From Thermoplasmata archaeon (GTDB lineage: Archaea > Thermoplasmatota > Thermoplasmata > Halarchaeoplasmatales > Halarchaeoplasmataceae): DNA of 64,000 nucleotides. The first letter of the stretch is position 1. Every line of letters begins with the position of its first letter. The notes below the pieces were generated by a model. That model ran no database searches. It was not told the origin of the DNA and saw nothing but the letters and a program-made list of their open reading frames with translations. The position numbers and the translations under genes are program-made. Shown here piece by piece: positions 26,325 through 35,724 of this stretch. Location of the stretch: NCBI GenBank assembly GCA_003552585.1, contig PUNK01000013.1, positions 1-64,000 of the forward strand, read 5' to 3'.

Positions 26325-27738
26325 TAAAATCGAAGCGGAAAAAAAGTTCGAAGACTTCAGTGAATGGTACAACGACATATTGGAGCGGGCAGACCTCATC
26401 GACAAAAGATACCCTGTAAAAGGTATGAATATATGGAAACCTTACGGTTGGAAGCTTATGAGCTTGATAGATAAGGAAACGAGAAGGCTCATGAATGATA
26501 CCGATCATCAAGAAGTTAAGTTTCCCTTGTTGATCCCTGAGGAAGAGTTTCAGAAAGAGGCTGATCATATCAAAGGTTTTGGAGAAGAGGTATATTGGGT
26601 AACACATGCAGGGAAAAGGAGATTAGATATCCCTCTGCTCTTGAGACCGACCAGTGAAACGGCGATGTACCCTGTATTCGACTTATGGATAAGATCTCAT
26701 GCGGATCTACCTTTAAAGATCTTTCAGATGGTAAATGTGTTCAGATATGAAACAAAGCAGACGAGGGCATTCATGCGTATGAGAGAGATCCATTTCTTCG
26801 AGGCGCACACCTGTCATGCAACAGAGGGTGAGGCTGAAAGACAGATATATCAAGATCTTGAGATAATGGACGAGATCGCCAGAATGTTGTGTATACCATA
26901 TCTAAAGCTAAAGAGAACAGACTGGGACAAGTTCCCAGGAGCAGATTATACTGTGGGTGGTGATGCTCTCCTACCGACGGGTCGTTTACTACAGATAGCC
27001 GGTATCCATCAGTATCTTACGAACTTTTCTGAAGCCTACGATATCACCTACGAAGACCTCGATGGTGAACATAAAAATGTTCATCAAACAACCTATGGCA
27101 TGTCCGAGCGCCTGATCGGTGCTCTCATCGCTATCCATGGTGATGATGTTGGACCTGTTATTCCCCCATATATCGCACCTATACAGGTCAGAATAATACC
27201 CATACAGTATGGGGAGGACAGAAAAATTGTAGATCACTGCAAAACCCTTTTAGACAAATTGATAAAAGCGGATATCCGAGCAGATATTGATGACAGAGAA
27301 GATGTACGTCCAGGGAGTAAGTTCTACGAGTCCGAAGAAAAAGGGATCCCTGTTCGTTTAGATATCGGTTCCAACGAGTTAGAAGATGACATTATAACCA
27401 TAGTGCGAAGAGATACTGGTGAGAAAAAAACCGTCTCCACAAAAGATGCTATAAAAGAATTAAAATTGATCTTCGAAACGATGCAATCAGAGATGTACGA
27501 ACGTGCTGAAGAGTTTCTGAAAAATAATATAGTAGATGCATCAGACATCTCAGAGATATCTGAAGAAAAGGTATATCGGATCGGATGGTGTGGAACATTC
27601 GAATGTGGAGAGGGTATAGAAGAGAGCACAGATAGGAGCATATTGGGGACACTTTATGATGGTGAAGAGTACTCTAGTAAATGTCTTTGGTGTGAAGAAG
27701 AAACAGATACCGTAGCATACCTATGTAAAACTCACTGA
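26314..27738 (+). CDS. proS: Prolyl-tRNA synthetase, archaeal/eukaryotic type
   Basis: Charges tRNA-Pro, 474 residues. Class II motifs are visible: R-P-T-S-E-T-A-M-Y (motif 2 region), F-R-Y-E-T-K and G-A-D-Y-T-V-G-G-D-A. The anticodon-binding domain holds V-R-I-I-P-I, and the C-terminal zinc domain holds C-G-T-F-E-C-G and C-L-W-C. The ATG at 26314 is chosen because the protein homologous to known ProRS begins there; the frame is open further upstream inside the previous gene. It overlaps the previous gene by 11 bases. Confidence 0.96.
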   Translation: MVDSKIEAEKKFEDFSEWYNDILERADLIDKRYPVKGMNIWKPYGWKLMSLIDKETRRLMNDTDHQEVKFPLLIPEEEFQKEADHIKGFGEEVYWVTHAGKRRLDIPLLLRPTSETAMYPVFDLWIRSHADLPLKIFQMVNVFRYETKQTRAFMRMREIHFFEAHTCHATEGEAERQIYQDLEIMDEIARMLCIPYLKLKRTDWDKFPGADYTVGGDALLPTGRLLQIAGIHQYLTNFSEAYDITYEDLDGEHKNVHQTTYGMSERLIGALIAIHGDDVGPVIPPYIAPIQVRIIPIQYGEDRKIVDHCKTLLDKLIKADIRADIDDREDVRPGSKFYESEEKGIPVRLDIGSNELEDDIITIVRRDTGEKKTVSTKDAIKELKLIFETMQSEMYERAEEFLKNNIVDASDISEISEEKVYRIGWCGTFECGEGIEESTDRSILGTLYDGEEYSSKCLWCEEETDTVAYLCKTH

Positions 27739-27929
27739 TCTTCTTCTAAAGAATAGAGGAAATAACCGATGAGACCAAAACCTACCATAACTGCTGTTAT
27801 AGTGTAAACACCGACATCAAACCATGTACCATAGATTACGGACCATGAGATGTAGAAAGTGATGCCTAGTGCGGCAAGAAGTCCGTACAACATACTGAGA
27901 CGCTCTCTACTAATAAGTTCTTCAGACAT
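27732..27929 (-). CDS. Small two-helix membrane protein, unknown function
   Basis: Codes for 65 residues from the ATG at 27929 (81 from an upstream start at 27977). Two hydrophobic helices are separated by W-F-D-V-G-V-Y, with acidic tails at both ends. No family is recognised. It follows EF-2 on the same strand and overlaps the proS 3' end by seven bases. Confidence 0.6.
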   Translation of the reverse strand: MSEELISRERLSMLYGLLAALGITFYISWSVIYGTWFDVGVYTITAVMVGFGLIGYFLYSLEEDQ

Positions 27930-27973
27930 ATCAGAAAAAAGAAAGAAGGGGGTTATTAAAAGGTTTTGCCAGC

Positions 27974-30172
27974 TCAAGATGAGTAATGAGACTCATTAAA
28001 GGGTTCTGGATTGAGTCCTTTTCTCTGTCTTATCTGGCCTACTATCTCGCCCTGTAAATTCGTGGGCACTCTTTCGAAACCGGCATGTTCTGTGGACCAA
28101 AGTGCTTTACCACCAGTAGCACTCCGTATGTCACCCGAAAATCCGAACATCTCGGATACAGGGGCCTTCGCTTCAAGCTTCGTATTGCCACCATCTTGAT
28201 TCATGTCCAAGATCTCCCCACGTCTTTGCTGGATCTCTACGGAAACATTGCCCATCTGCTCTGCAGGCACATCGATGAAGACTTTTTGTTTTGGCTCCAA
28301 TAATACCCTACCTGCCTGACACATCGCTCCATAGATGGCATTTTTAACTGCAGGTATAACTTGTGCTGGTCCACGATGAATAGCATCCTCGTGTAACTTT
28401 GCATTGACCAAGCGAACCTTCACACCTTTACATGTTTCTCTAGCGAGAGGGCCTTCATCGATAGCTTCTTCAAATCCATCGACGATGAGTTCCATAGTTT
28501 CGTGCAAATACTGGATACCTTTTGTGGCATCGATCAGAACATTGTCCTCTTCAAATGTTACGATGTTCTTAGATTCATCTTTATCCATCCCCAACTCCTG
28601 AAGTTCCTTCGCAAGTTCGTTCTTGTTTTCGATCTTACCGTGAACACTTATATCGCCCTGCTCGATAGCATTCAGTATGTCTTTTTCTAAAGGTTCTACT
28701 TCGAAATAGAATCTATTATGTCTATTTGGTGACACTCCTTCAAAGGGACCGGCTCTGCTGTTCACACTTTCTCTGTACACGACAATCGGTTTTGAGGAGA
28801 TTATTGGTACCCCTTGTTCTTCTTGAATCCTGTGCTCGGTGACCTCCAAATGAAGTTCTCCCATACCCGATATGAGATGCTCTCCTGTCTCAGCATCTAT
28901 ATGCACATTTATGCTTGGATCGGACTTGGCCAAAGACCTGAGAACCTCTATAAGTTTTGGAAGGTCTGCCGTATTCTTTGCTTCCACGGCTTTGGTGACC
29001 ACTGGCTCTGAGTAATGCTTCATCTCTTCGAAAGGTACCATATTCTCAAGTGAACTGACCGTGGAACCCGCTATTGCGTCCCTTAAACCACCGATGGCAA
29101 CTATGTTTCCAGCCTTGATCTCATCTACAGGTATCCTGTCTGCACCCACACTCAATGACACTTGTTGAACTCTATTCGGTTTTGGCTGCCTGTCTATGTA
29201 GAGCATCATCCCATTATTCACTTTGCCACTGAAAAGCCTGGCAACCGATATCTCTCCAGCATGGGGATCCATTATGATCTTTGTCACCATCATACCAGTA
29301 GGTCCTTTTTCATCACATTCTATCATTGACTTACCTACATCGGATCCTTCATCACCCCTCCATATATGAGGGATCCTGTATTTTTGAGCGGTGATTGGGT
29401 CAGGCATATGCCTTATGACCTGATTTAGCACGACCTCATGAAGAGGTGCTGCCTTTATGAGGTCACGTATATTGTCTTCATTGATATAATCGTATATATC
29501 TTTGAATGTGATACCTTTCTTCTGCATATATGGTACAGATATAGCCCAATTATAAAGGGCTGAACCAAACGCGACCGTGCCCTTTTCCACACTTAATTTC
29601 CAATCGTCTTTGAACTCCTTGGGCGCCATACTGTCGATGAGGTCACTAACGTTCTGGATTATCTTGTAGAGATGCTGTTGCATCTCTTCTGCAGTATATT
29701 TCAACTCGTTGATCAGCCTATCTACCTTGTTGATAAATAGTACTGGTTTGACCTTTTCTTTTAAAGCCTGTCTGATGACTGTTTCAGTTTGAGGCATCAC
29801 TCCTTCGACACCACACACGACGATTATTACACCATCTACTGCTCTCATAGCCCGGGTAACGTCGCCACCAAAATCAACGTGACCAGGGGTATCAACCAAG
29901 TTGATCAAGTACTCGTCACCTTCAAAACCGTGCACCATCGACACGTTAGCTGCGTTGATGGTTATTCCTCTATCCTGTTCCTGTTCATCGAAATCCAGCA
30001 TCAATTGTTTACCAGCTAGCTCTTCAGACATCATTCCTGCCCCAGCGATCAGGTTATCACTAAGGGTAGTTTTACCATGGTCAATGTGAGCCGCAGTACC
30101 TATGTTCCTAATGAAATTAGGTTTGTCCATCAATTTCTGAGCTTTCTTGATATTTTTTTCTTTTCTTCCCAT
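27974..30172 (-). CDS. fusA: Elongation factor 2 (aEF-2)
   Basis: Translocation GTPase, 732 residues. G motifs are A-H-I-D-H-G-K-T-T, D-T-P-G-H-V-D-F and N-K-V-D-R. The diphthamide loop near the C-terminus is H-E-D-A-I-H-R-G-P-A-Q-V, with the modifiable His before R-G. It ends the S12-S7-EF-2 run; in many archaea EF-1 alpha and S10 follow, but here a small membrane gene and convergent proS do. AAGGTGATTT precedes the ATG. Confidence 0.98.
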   Translation of the reverse strand: MGRKEKNIKKAQKLMDKPNFIRNIGTAAHIDHGKTTLSDNLIAGAGMMSEELAGKQLMLDFDEQEQDRGITINAANVSMVHGFEGDEYLINLVDTPGHVDFGGDVTRAMRAVDGVIIVVCGVEGVMPQTETVIRQALKEKVKPVLFINKVDRLINELKYTAEEMQQHLYKIIQNVSDLIDSMAPKEFKDDWKLSVEKGTVAFGSALYNWAISVPYMQKKGITFKDIYDYINEDNIRDLIKAAPLHEVVLNQVIRHMPDPITAQKYRIPHIWRGDEGSDVGKSMIECDEKGPTGMMVTKIIMDPHAGEISVARLFSGKVNNGMMLYIDRQPKPNRVQQVSLSVGADRIPVDEIKAGNIVAIGGLRDAIAGSTVSSLENMVPFEEMKHYSEPVVTKAVEAKNTADLPKLIEVLRSLAKSDPSINVHIDAETGEHLISGMGELHLEVTEHRIQEEQGVPIISSKPIVVYRESVNSRAGPFEGVSPNRHNRFYFEVEPLEKDILNAIEQGDISVHGKIENKNELAKELQELGMDKDESKNIVTFEEDNVLIDATKGIQYLHETMELIVDGFEEAIDEGPLARETCKGVKVRLVNAKLHEDAIHRGPAQVIPAVKNAIYGAMCQAGRVLLEPKQKVFIDVPAEQMGNVSVEIQQRRGEILDMNQDGGNTKLEAKAPVSEMFGFSGDIRSATGGKALWSTEHAGFERVPTNLQGEIVGQIRQRKGLNPEPFNESHYSS

Positions 30173-30192
30173 GAATAAATCACCTTAGATCG

Positions 30193-30813
30193 TCATCTTG
30201 CGGATTGTGCCATCCGCTCCATTTCGTCCTTTCGGGCCACTGCGAAAGAATTTCTATCGCCTTTAGAGGCTTTTATCAGTTCTTCAGCTAAACATGCAGC
30301 TATTCCCTTGTTGCTTTTATAAGTGGCCTTTACTGCTGCTTTCGCGTTATTGCCCAGTGCAAGAGAAAGTCTCCTATAAGGAGATACATCAACCGACTTG
30401 GGGACAGATATACCTCCATATGTTATCTGGGTGGTTTCCTCTCTCGGCGCAGAGTTCTCTATAGCTTGAACGAGTATCTGAACCGGATTTTTTCCCGTCC
30501 GTTTATGTATATCATCGAAGGCGTCCTTCAAAACGTTGTAAGCCTTTGTCTTTTTTCCAGTATATTTCCTAGTTCTCATCAAAGAATTGATAAGTCGCTC
30601 GATCAGACTAACTTCCTCTTTACAAAAACGCTTGTTAGATTGAGAACCGCTGCTGTGAGGGACCAATTCTGGTTTTAAATTGATGTATCTTTTAAGACCT
30701 GGATCCCTTATCTCAACTTCGCTCATATCATATTTATCAAATAGAAGAGGCATCTCTAATACATCGAAAACTTCCTCTTCTTTATGACTATTATCTTCAA
30801 CTTCTTCTGCCAT
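30193..30813 (-). CDS. rpsG: Ribosomal protein S7
   Basis: Small-subunit head protein that organises the 3' domain of 16S rRNA, 206 residues. Recognised by R-K-Y-T-G-K-K-T-K-A-Y, P-V-Q-I-L-V-Q-A-I-E-N-S-A-P-R-E-E and the C-terminal A-R-K-D-E-M-E-R-M-A-Q-S-A-R. The ATG at 30813 is preferred over a GTG at 30822 because AAAGGTG is then six bases upstream. The acidic N-terminal extension is archaeal. Confidence 0.97.
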   Translation of the reverse strand: MAEEVEDNSHKEEEVFDVLEMPLLFDKYDMSEVEIRDPGLKRYINLKPELVPHSSGSQSNKRFCKEEVSLIERLINSLMRTRKYTGKKTKAYNVLKDAFDDIHKRTGKNPVQILVQAIENSAPREETTQITYGGISVPKSVDVSPYRRLSLALGNNAKAAVKATYKSNKGIAACLAEELIKASKGDRNSFAVARKDEMERMAQSAR

Positions 30814-30824
30814 GTGAAACACCT

Positions 30825-31253
30825 TTACCTAAGAGGCTTCTCTCTTCTACCTGCCACTAGTTCTTGAAGAGCAACCCTATTCACCTTAACAACTTTGAAG
30901 CGTACTCCAGGTATATCTCCATAAGCTCCGCCCTTCATACCTCCTATACCTTCTATCAAAACTTCGTCGTGCTCATCGATATAGTTTATTGCACCTTCAC
31001 CAGGTGCAAAGGCAGTGACCTGCCTACCATTTTTTATGAGCTGGACTTTTACACACTTTCTTATGGCTGAGTTAGGCTGTTTTGCCTCTATACCGACCTT
31101 TTCGAGGACGATCCCTCTTCCCTGGGGTGCGCCCTCCAGGGGATCGGTTTTTTTCTTTAGACCCAGCTTTCTCTTTTTATAATTAAGGTCGCTCCATCTG
31201 AACTTCTGGCGATTTTTTCTGAGTTTCCTGGCACAATTAAGACCTTTGGCCAC
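30825..31253 (-). CDS. rpsL: Ribosomal protein S12
   Basis: Decoding-centre protein, 142 residues. The [15 protein letters not shown] core and [13 protein letters not shown] are conserved, and the N-terminus K-G-L-N-C-A-R-K-L is archaeal. It heads the S12-S7-EF-2 operon, with 66 bases separating it from the next gene downstream of its promoter (hxlB end). No nusA-like or L30e gene precedes it. Confidence 0.97.
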   Translation of the reverse strand: MAKGLNCARKLRKNRQKFRWSDLNYKKRKLGLKKKTDPLEGAPQGRGIVLEKVGIEAKQPNSAIRKCVKVQLIKNGRQVTAFAPGEGAINYIDEHDEVLIEGIGGMKGGAYGDIPGVRFKVVKVNRVALQELVAGRREKPLR

Positions 31254-31319
31254 TGTTTCAACTCCATTAAACTTTAATCGCTATTGAAGAGAGGTCGACT
31301 ATAAAGCTTTTGGTGTTGT

Positions 31320-31874
31320 TCACACCATTATCGGGTGTCGATCCTTCATTTCGTCCTCACTCTCGCCTAACTCTTCTAAAAGAACTGCAACGAGTCCATC
31401 CAAAAATATCATCGCCGCATCCTCGAAAATAGTCCCTAATGGAGCGAGGGTTGAATCTTTTTCACTGCGGGGAATCTTAAGATGCATCAATATATCGGCA
31501 TAACCTGCTAGTGTAGATTCTGGTGAGCCCGTTAACACGATTATATCTGCTTCAGTACGTTCATAAACCACTTTAGCTGCTTGTATGGCCGTCTGGGTTT
31601 CTCCAGTTTTGGAAACAAACACCACGCAGTCGTTGTCCCTCACGGCGGGTGTTATAGTTTCACCAATAAAAAAAGAGCGCAGACCTAATTGCATCATCCT
31701 CATCGCAAACGTCCTTCCTACAAGACCTGAGCGACCGGCCCCATAAACAAAGACCTGGTCAGATTTTACAATTTTTTTAACTGTTTTTGCCATATCTTTA
31801 CCGTTCGTTTCGGGCAACGAATTTTGGATAGACTTACAGATATGATCTACTGCCTCTCGAAACGTAGGGTTCAT
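31320..31874 (-). CDS. hxlB: 6-phospho-3-hexuloisomerase (SIS domain)
   Basis: Interconverts arabino-3-hexulose 6-phosphate and fructose 6-phosphate, 184 residues. Typical SIS motifs are Y-G-A-G-R-S-G-L-V-G and S-K-T-G-E-T. Together with the HPS domain encoded at 33055 it forms the ribulose-monophosphate route, which archaea usually run backwards to make ribulose 5-phosphate. The ATG overlaps the stop of the upstream TIM-barrel gene by four bases. Confidence 0.94.
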   Translation of the reverse strand: MNPTFREAVDHICKSIQNSLPETNGKDMAKTVKKIVKSDQVFVYGAGRSGLVGRTFAMRMMQLGLRSFFIGETITPAVRDNDCVVFVSKTGETQTAIQAAKVVYERTEADIIVLTGSPESTLAGYADILMHLKIPRSEKDSTLAPLGTIFEDAAMIFLDGLVAVLLEELGESEDEMKDRHPIMV

Positions 31875-32902
31875 GTCTTTTTCTTCCTCCTAAGTTCTTT
31901 TGCCACTTCACGTGTATATATTCTTTCGAATATCACCTTCATATACATGGCATCGTGCTCTTTCAAGGGTGAAGTCGATATGATAATAACGTCTTCATCG
32001 ATATTGATGAGGTTATCGACCAGTGGCTCAAAATGTAGGTCACCTCTTTTTATAGGTGTCATCCTGTAATTATCACGATACATCTCGACTCCGGAAAAAT
32101 TGACATAATGATATCCAGGAACGAATCTTTTACATTCCTCGAACACCTCGGCGAATTCCTCAGGCTCTTCTAAGTCATATTCACCTCTCGCCAACATATG
32201 TGCGAAGTTTATCACTGGAACGGTTCCGGTCACCTTCTTACACACTTCCACGATGTCATCGAAACTTCCAAACACGTCGTTTCCCGCTTGAACCTCGATT
32301 CCGATCAATGGGGGTTCATCAAAAGTTTTGCTTTTCCAATCTCTGATCTCCCTAATATTCTCGATAACGTCGTCTATAGCATCTTCAGGTTTCTGGCCTT
32401 CTTCGAGTAGTCCCAAGTGAGTTAAAACGATCTCAGCGTTCATCTCATCGGCCATAACAGTACTGTATTTGTAAGCCAATTTCGATCTTTCTACGAGTTC
32501 ACTTTCATTGTCAGTAAATTTCATGTAGTAAGGGGTGTGAAAAGATAAAAATACGTCAAGTTCATTTCCAACGACACCGAGCTTTTGCATCCTGTAGAAT
32601 TCTCCAGCCACTCCACTGGTCAAGTAATTGATCATATCTCCAGCTCTCAACGTCTTGTCCATGTCTTCTATGTATATATCCTTATCATCCGGTGACCTGT
32701 TTACACCCACGATGAACTTATCTTCGACTTCTCTGGCCAATAGGTCTATCTCTTCTTCGTTAACCGGCTTACTCCTCAGATTGGTTCTAAGAAATTGGAC
32801 TTCTAAGGCGGTTAAACCCAATTTATGAACATCCATTATTCCATCATAGAGAGTACGACCCTTACAGGACAGAGGAATACCGCTGGGCCCGAATCGGATC
32901 AT
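31871..32902 (-). CDS. TIM-barrel protein related to endonuclease IV
   Basis: Cytoplasmic xylose-isomerase-like TIM barrel, 343 residues. It begins R-F-G-P-S-G-I-P and has G-L-T-A-L-E-V-Q-F, S-F-H-T-P-Y-Y, L-T-H-L-G and G-I-E-V-Q. These metal-site segments resemble apurinic/apyrimidinic endonuclease IV, and the length is slightly above the family. A DNA repair role is the usual annotation, but coupling to hxlB leaves a sugar-phosphate role possible. Confidence 0.78.
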   Translation of the reverse strand: MIRFGPSGIPLSCKGRTLYDGIMDVHKLGLTALEVQFLRTNLRSKPVNEEEIDLLAREVEDKFIVGVNRSPDDKDIYIEDMDKTLRAGDMINYLTSGVAGEFYRMQKLGVVGNELDVFLSFHTPYYMKFTDNESELVERSKLAYKYSTVMADEMNAEIVLTHLGLLEEGQKPEDAIDDVIENIREIRDWKSKTFDEPPLIGIEVQAGNDVFGSFDDIVEVCKKVTGTVPVINFAHMLARGEYDLEEPEEFAEVFEECKRFVPGYHYVNFSGVEMYRDNYRMTPIKRGDLHFEPLVDNLINIDEDVIIISTSPLKEHDAMYMKVIFERIYTREVAKELRRKKKT

Positions 32903-33026
32903 ATAATCCCTCCAGGAGAATGCAGCATCATTTTTGGCATCATAACTTAGGCCGCTATTTAAATTTAACCCTGATGCAATTTTATTCTTTTGTGATGTGT
33001 AAAACTATCTTGCGAGAACAACAGTT

Positions 33027-33036
33027 TTTTTATATC
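33027..33036 (+). promoter_or_regulatory. TATA-like box of the HPS-RraA gene
   Basis: TTTTTATATC stands about 20-28 bases before the ATG at 33055, so the transcript probably has almost no leader. The opposite strand carries the start of the TIM-barrel gene 152 bases away, making this a divergent promoter region. Confidence 0.5.
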
Positions 33037-33054
33037 GCTGTGTGATGAACATCT

Positions 33055-34347
33055 ATGACAGTAAAACTCCAAGTAGCATTGGATTTGATGAATCTTGAAA
33101 GGGCTATTCGGATAGCTAGGGAGGCTGTGAAGGGGGGAGCGGACTGGCTTGAGGCTGGCACTCCTCTTATCAAAGCCGAGGGGATGGAAGCCGTCAGACG
33201 ATTGAAAAAAGAATTTCCAGATAAAATAATAGTTGCAGATATGAAGACCATGGATGTGGGAGGAGTAGAAGTAGAGATGGCTGCGAAGGCTGGAGCTGAC
33301 ATAATAGGAGTGCTAGGTGCGGCCGATGATGAGACTATAAAGGAGGGAGTCAAAGCGGCCCATAACTACGATGCCGAAGTGATCACGGACATGTTGAGGG
33401 TGGAAGAGCCTGCTAAACGCACTAGAGAGGTGTGTAAACTTGGTGCCAAATACGTCGGTGTGCATGTAGGCGTGGATTCACAGATGAGAGGGGAAGATCC
33501 GCTTAACATGCTCGAGAATGTGGTGAAAGCTAGTACCGTACCAGTTTCAGTTGCAGGAGGGATCACTTCGAACACTGTCTCTCAGCTCGTCGAAAAGGGT
33601 GCGGAGATAATCGTAGTCGGTGGAGCTATTATCAAGGCAAAAGATGTTACCAAAGCGACTGCGGATCTGAAAAAGGCAATAGAAGAGGGAGTTAATATCG
33701 AATCGGAGGTATCTAGGAAATACACCACCGATGAAATTAAAGATGCTTTTGAAAAAGTATCTACTGCAAACATATCAGATGCCATGCATAGAGCACCGTG
33801 CATGCAGGGGATAAAGCAGCTAACAGCTAAAGGGATGAAGGTAGTGGGACCTGCCTTTACGGTTCGCACAGTGGATGGAGATTGGGCTAAACCAGTGGAA
33901 GCTATCGAAAAGGCTTCAGAAGAGGAGGTCATAGTCGTAGATGCAGGAGGAGGTACAACAGCAGTTTGGGGTGAACTCGCTTCGCACTCGTGTAAGATGA
34001 AAGGTGTCCTTGGTATCGTGATAGACGGGGCGGTTCGGGACGTGGATGGGATCGATGAAATAGGTTTTCCCGTATTTGCAAGGCATAAAGCATCCAACGC
34101 CGGTGACCCAAAAGGGTACGGAGGTTTAGGATCAAAAATTAAATGTGGTAACGTTGAAGTCAGCCCTGGAGATTGGATAATCGGAGATACGAACGGTGTG
34201 ATGGTTGTTCCTAAAGAAGAGGCCCTTATGATAGCAAATCGTTCGATGGATGTGATGGAGAAAGAGAACAGGATAAGAGAGGAGATCAAAGAAGGGCGGA
34301 CCCTTTCAGTAGTTATGGAACTGGAAAAATGGGAAAAGGTCGAATGA
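33055..34347 (+). CDS. Fusion of 3-hexulose-6-phosphate synthase (HPS) and RraA-like domain
   Basis: Bifunctional protein, 430 residues. Residues 1-215 are an OMP-decarboxylase-like barrel with A-L-D-L, A-D-M-K-T-M-D and S-V-A-G-G-I, which carries out the aldol reaction of formaldehyde with ribulose 5-phosphate and its reverse. Residues 225-430 are an RraA/aldolase-like domain with V-W-G-E and V-I-D-G-A-V-R-D. The fusion is known in archaea; the RraA-like half has uncertain function, with aldolase or decarboxylase activity in relatives. The partner isomerase hxlB is divergent, 1.2 kb away. Confidence 0.93.
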   Translation: MTVKLQVALDLMNLERAIRIAREAVKGGADWLEAGTPLIKAEGMEAVRRLKKEFPDKIIVADMKTMDVGGVEVEMAAKAGADIIGVLGAADDETIKEGVKAAHNYDAEVITDMLRVEEPAKRTREVCKLGAKYVGVHVGVDSQMRGEDPLNMLENVVKASTVPVSVAGGITSNTVSQLVEKGAEIIVVGGAIIKAKDVTKATADLKKAIEEGVNIESEVSRKYTTDEIKDAFEKVSTANISDAMHRAPCMQGIKQLTAKGMKVVGPAFTVRTVDGDWAKPVEAIEKASEEEVIVVDAGGGTTAVWGELASHSCKMKGVLGIVIDGAVRDVDGIDEIGFPVFARHKASNAGDPKGYGGLGSKIKCGNVEVSPGDWIIGDTNGVMVVPKEEALMIANRSMDVMEKENRIREEIKEGRTLSVVMELEKWEKVE

Positions 34348-34353
34348 GATTTT

Positions 34354-35184
34354 TCAGAATTTTTCTAAATTTAACCTTTTTAGGTCCATGAAATTCGCCC
34401 ATCTAAAAACGTTCCTGGCTTGTTCAGGCGAGAGAGATGAGCTATCGGTATACACATATTCTGCGTTCGATTGTTCAGCTGCCTTCATAAAATTGTCTTC
34501 GTCAAGTTGATCAACTGCCCATCCTGGTACTATGTGTCCCACAGATAAAGGGTGATACCTCACAAGATCGGTGAATTTAGGAGCATAGTGGCCTCCACCA
34601 ACACAAAAAACTACTGGTTCTTCATAATTTACCCGGGATCGGACCTCCATCACAGTGCGGGCTATAGCTTCACCTGCAATGGGGTCATTCCAGCACCTTT
34701 CTTCACTACCTATTTCGATGTAGTAAGTAGGGCTCTTTAGATGAGGACCGTGATGAGTGGCTTCAAAGGATACTTCGTATTCATCGGTCAGCTCGTGTCT
34801 TTGGGCCATCTCTCTCAACAAACGAAGAGCCGCTGTCATTTCGTGTGGGATGGGTAAAACCAATCTATTATCTAACCCACCAAACTTTGCTTTTCCAAAA
34901 TTCCCTACTGGATGTACAGTCAATGAATGAACTCCTGCTTCGGAGGCATGTTTTGATATGTAAACTACATGGTCTATTTCTACATCGAACGAATTCTCGA
35001 TCTCAATGTCTACGTCATCCACGTAGATGTGATGACGATTGACCGAAGCGATAATATCCTCATTCCGGCGGTAAACTGGGTTACCTTTCCACTCAGATAT
35101 CTTGTCCCAATCCCAAAGTTCGAGTAGATTTTTTAATATGTTACAACTTGCTGGATCAGTGGTAGAAGATACTATAAGTCTCAT
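34354..35184 (-). CDS. dtdA: D-aminoacyl-tRNA deacylase, archaeal type
   Basis: Removes D-amino acids mischarged on tRNA, about 276 residues. The archaeal/plant DTD2 family is recognised by S-K-H-A-S-E-A-G-V-H-S-L-T-V-H-P, F-E-A-T-H-H-G-P-H and G-G-G-H-Y-A-P-K. The ATG at 35184 is preferred to 35196 because the beta strand R-L-I-V-S-S-T follows directly. It is convergent with the HPS gene, six bases apart. Confidence 0.94.
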   Translation of the reverse strand: MRLIVSSTTDPASCNILKNLLELWDWDKISEWKGNPVYRRNEDIIASVNRHHIYVDDVDIEIENSFDVEIDHVVYISKHASEAGVHSLTVHPVGNFGKAKFGGLDNRLVLPIPHEMTAALRLLREMAQRHELTDEYEVSFEATHHGPHLKSPTYYIEIGSEERCWNDPIAGEAIARTVMEVRSRVNYEEPVVFCVGGGHYAPKFTDLVRYHPLSVGHIVPGWAVDQLDEDNFMKAAEQSNAEYVYTDSSSLSPEQARNVFRWANFMDLKRLNLEKF

Positions 35185-35299
35185 GGGTTCTTCCAATCTA
35201 ACAGGATCCTAATAATATTTGGCAATCTACCGAGCTTTTTTGATGATCTAGCCTTCCTTACACAATAATTTAATAAATGCTAAGGGGATTCACTATTCG

Positions 35300-35674
35300 A
35301 TGAACAGAGATATCATCGACGAAGTATATCGATCTTCACCCAGAACTATGAAAGAGCTCGAGGGGATTCCTGTGTACAGTATGCTGATAGTCATCGGGGG
35401 ATATCTTGCTATAGGACTGGGATTTTTTCACTTTTTGGTTTCATTACTCTCATTAGACAGTCTGATGATTTTTTTTCATTTGATGGTCAACCTGACTATG
35501 GGATTTGGTCTTTTAGTGGCCAACCTTAGAATTTCAACAGATACAACAAGGTGGTCCATATTGGCGGTGGTTTTGTCACTGGTCCTCATCGCATTGGGAG
35601 GTATAGTCGGTGCCATCGCAGGCCTTGTGAGCCTTTCTGGAGCAGTGATGGGCTTTTTTGGTATAGATATCTGA
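35300..35674 (+). CDS. Small integral membrane protein, unknown function
   Basis: Codes for 124 residues with a charged N-terminus (1-25) and three or four hydrophobic helices. G-G-Y-L-A-I-G-L-G-F-F and G-G-I-V-G-A-I-A-G-L-V are glycine-rich, suggesting tight packing. No family is recognised. A TATA-like TAATTTAATAAATG precedes it by about 25-35 bases. It is probably a separate transcript from the DUF2148 gene. Confidence 0.68.
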   Translation: MNRDIIDEVYRSSPRTMKELEGIPVYSMLIVIGGYLAIGLGFFHFLVSLLSLDSLMIFFHLMVNLTMGFGLLVANLRISTDTTRWSILAVVLSLVLIALGGIVGAIAGLVSLSGAVMGFFGIDI

Positions 35675-35724
35675 AAAAGCGATAATATAATAATGTACTA
35701 GCTCTATCTTATGTTGGTGAAAGC

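Noticed and set aside
33582-34289. Long open frame (235 codons) opposite the HPS-RraA gene
   Set aside because: It is antisense to a well-supported coding region and Ser/Pro/Thr-rich, as expected for a reverse-frame artefact.
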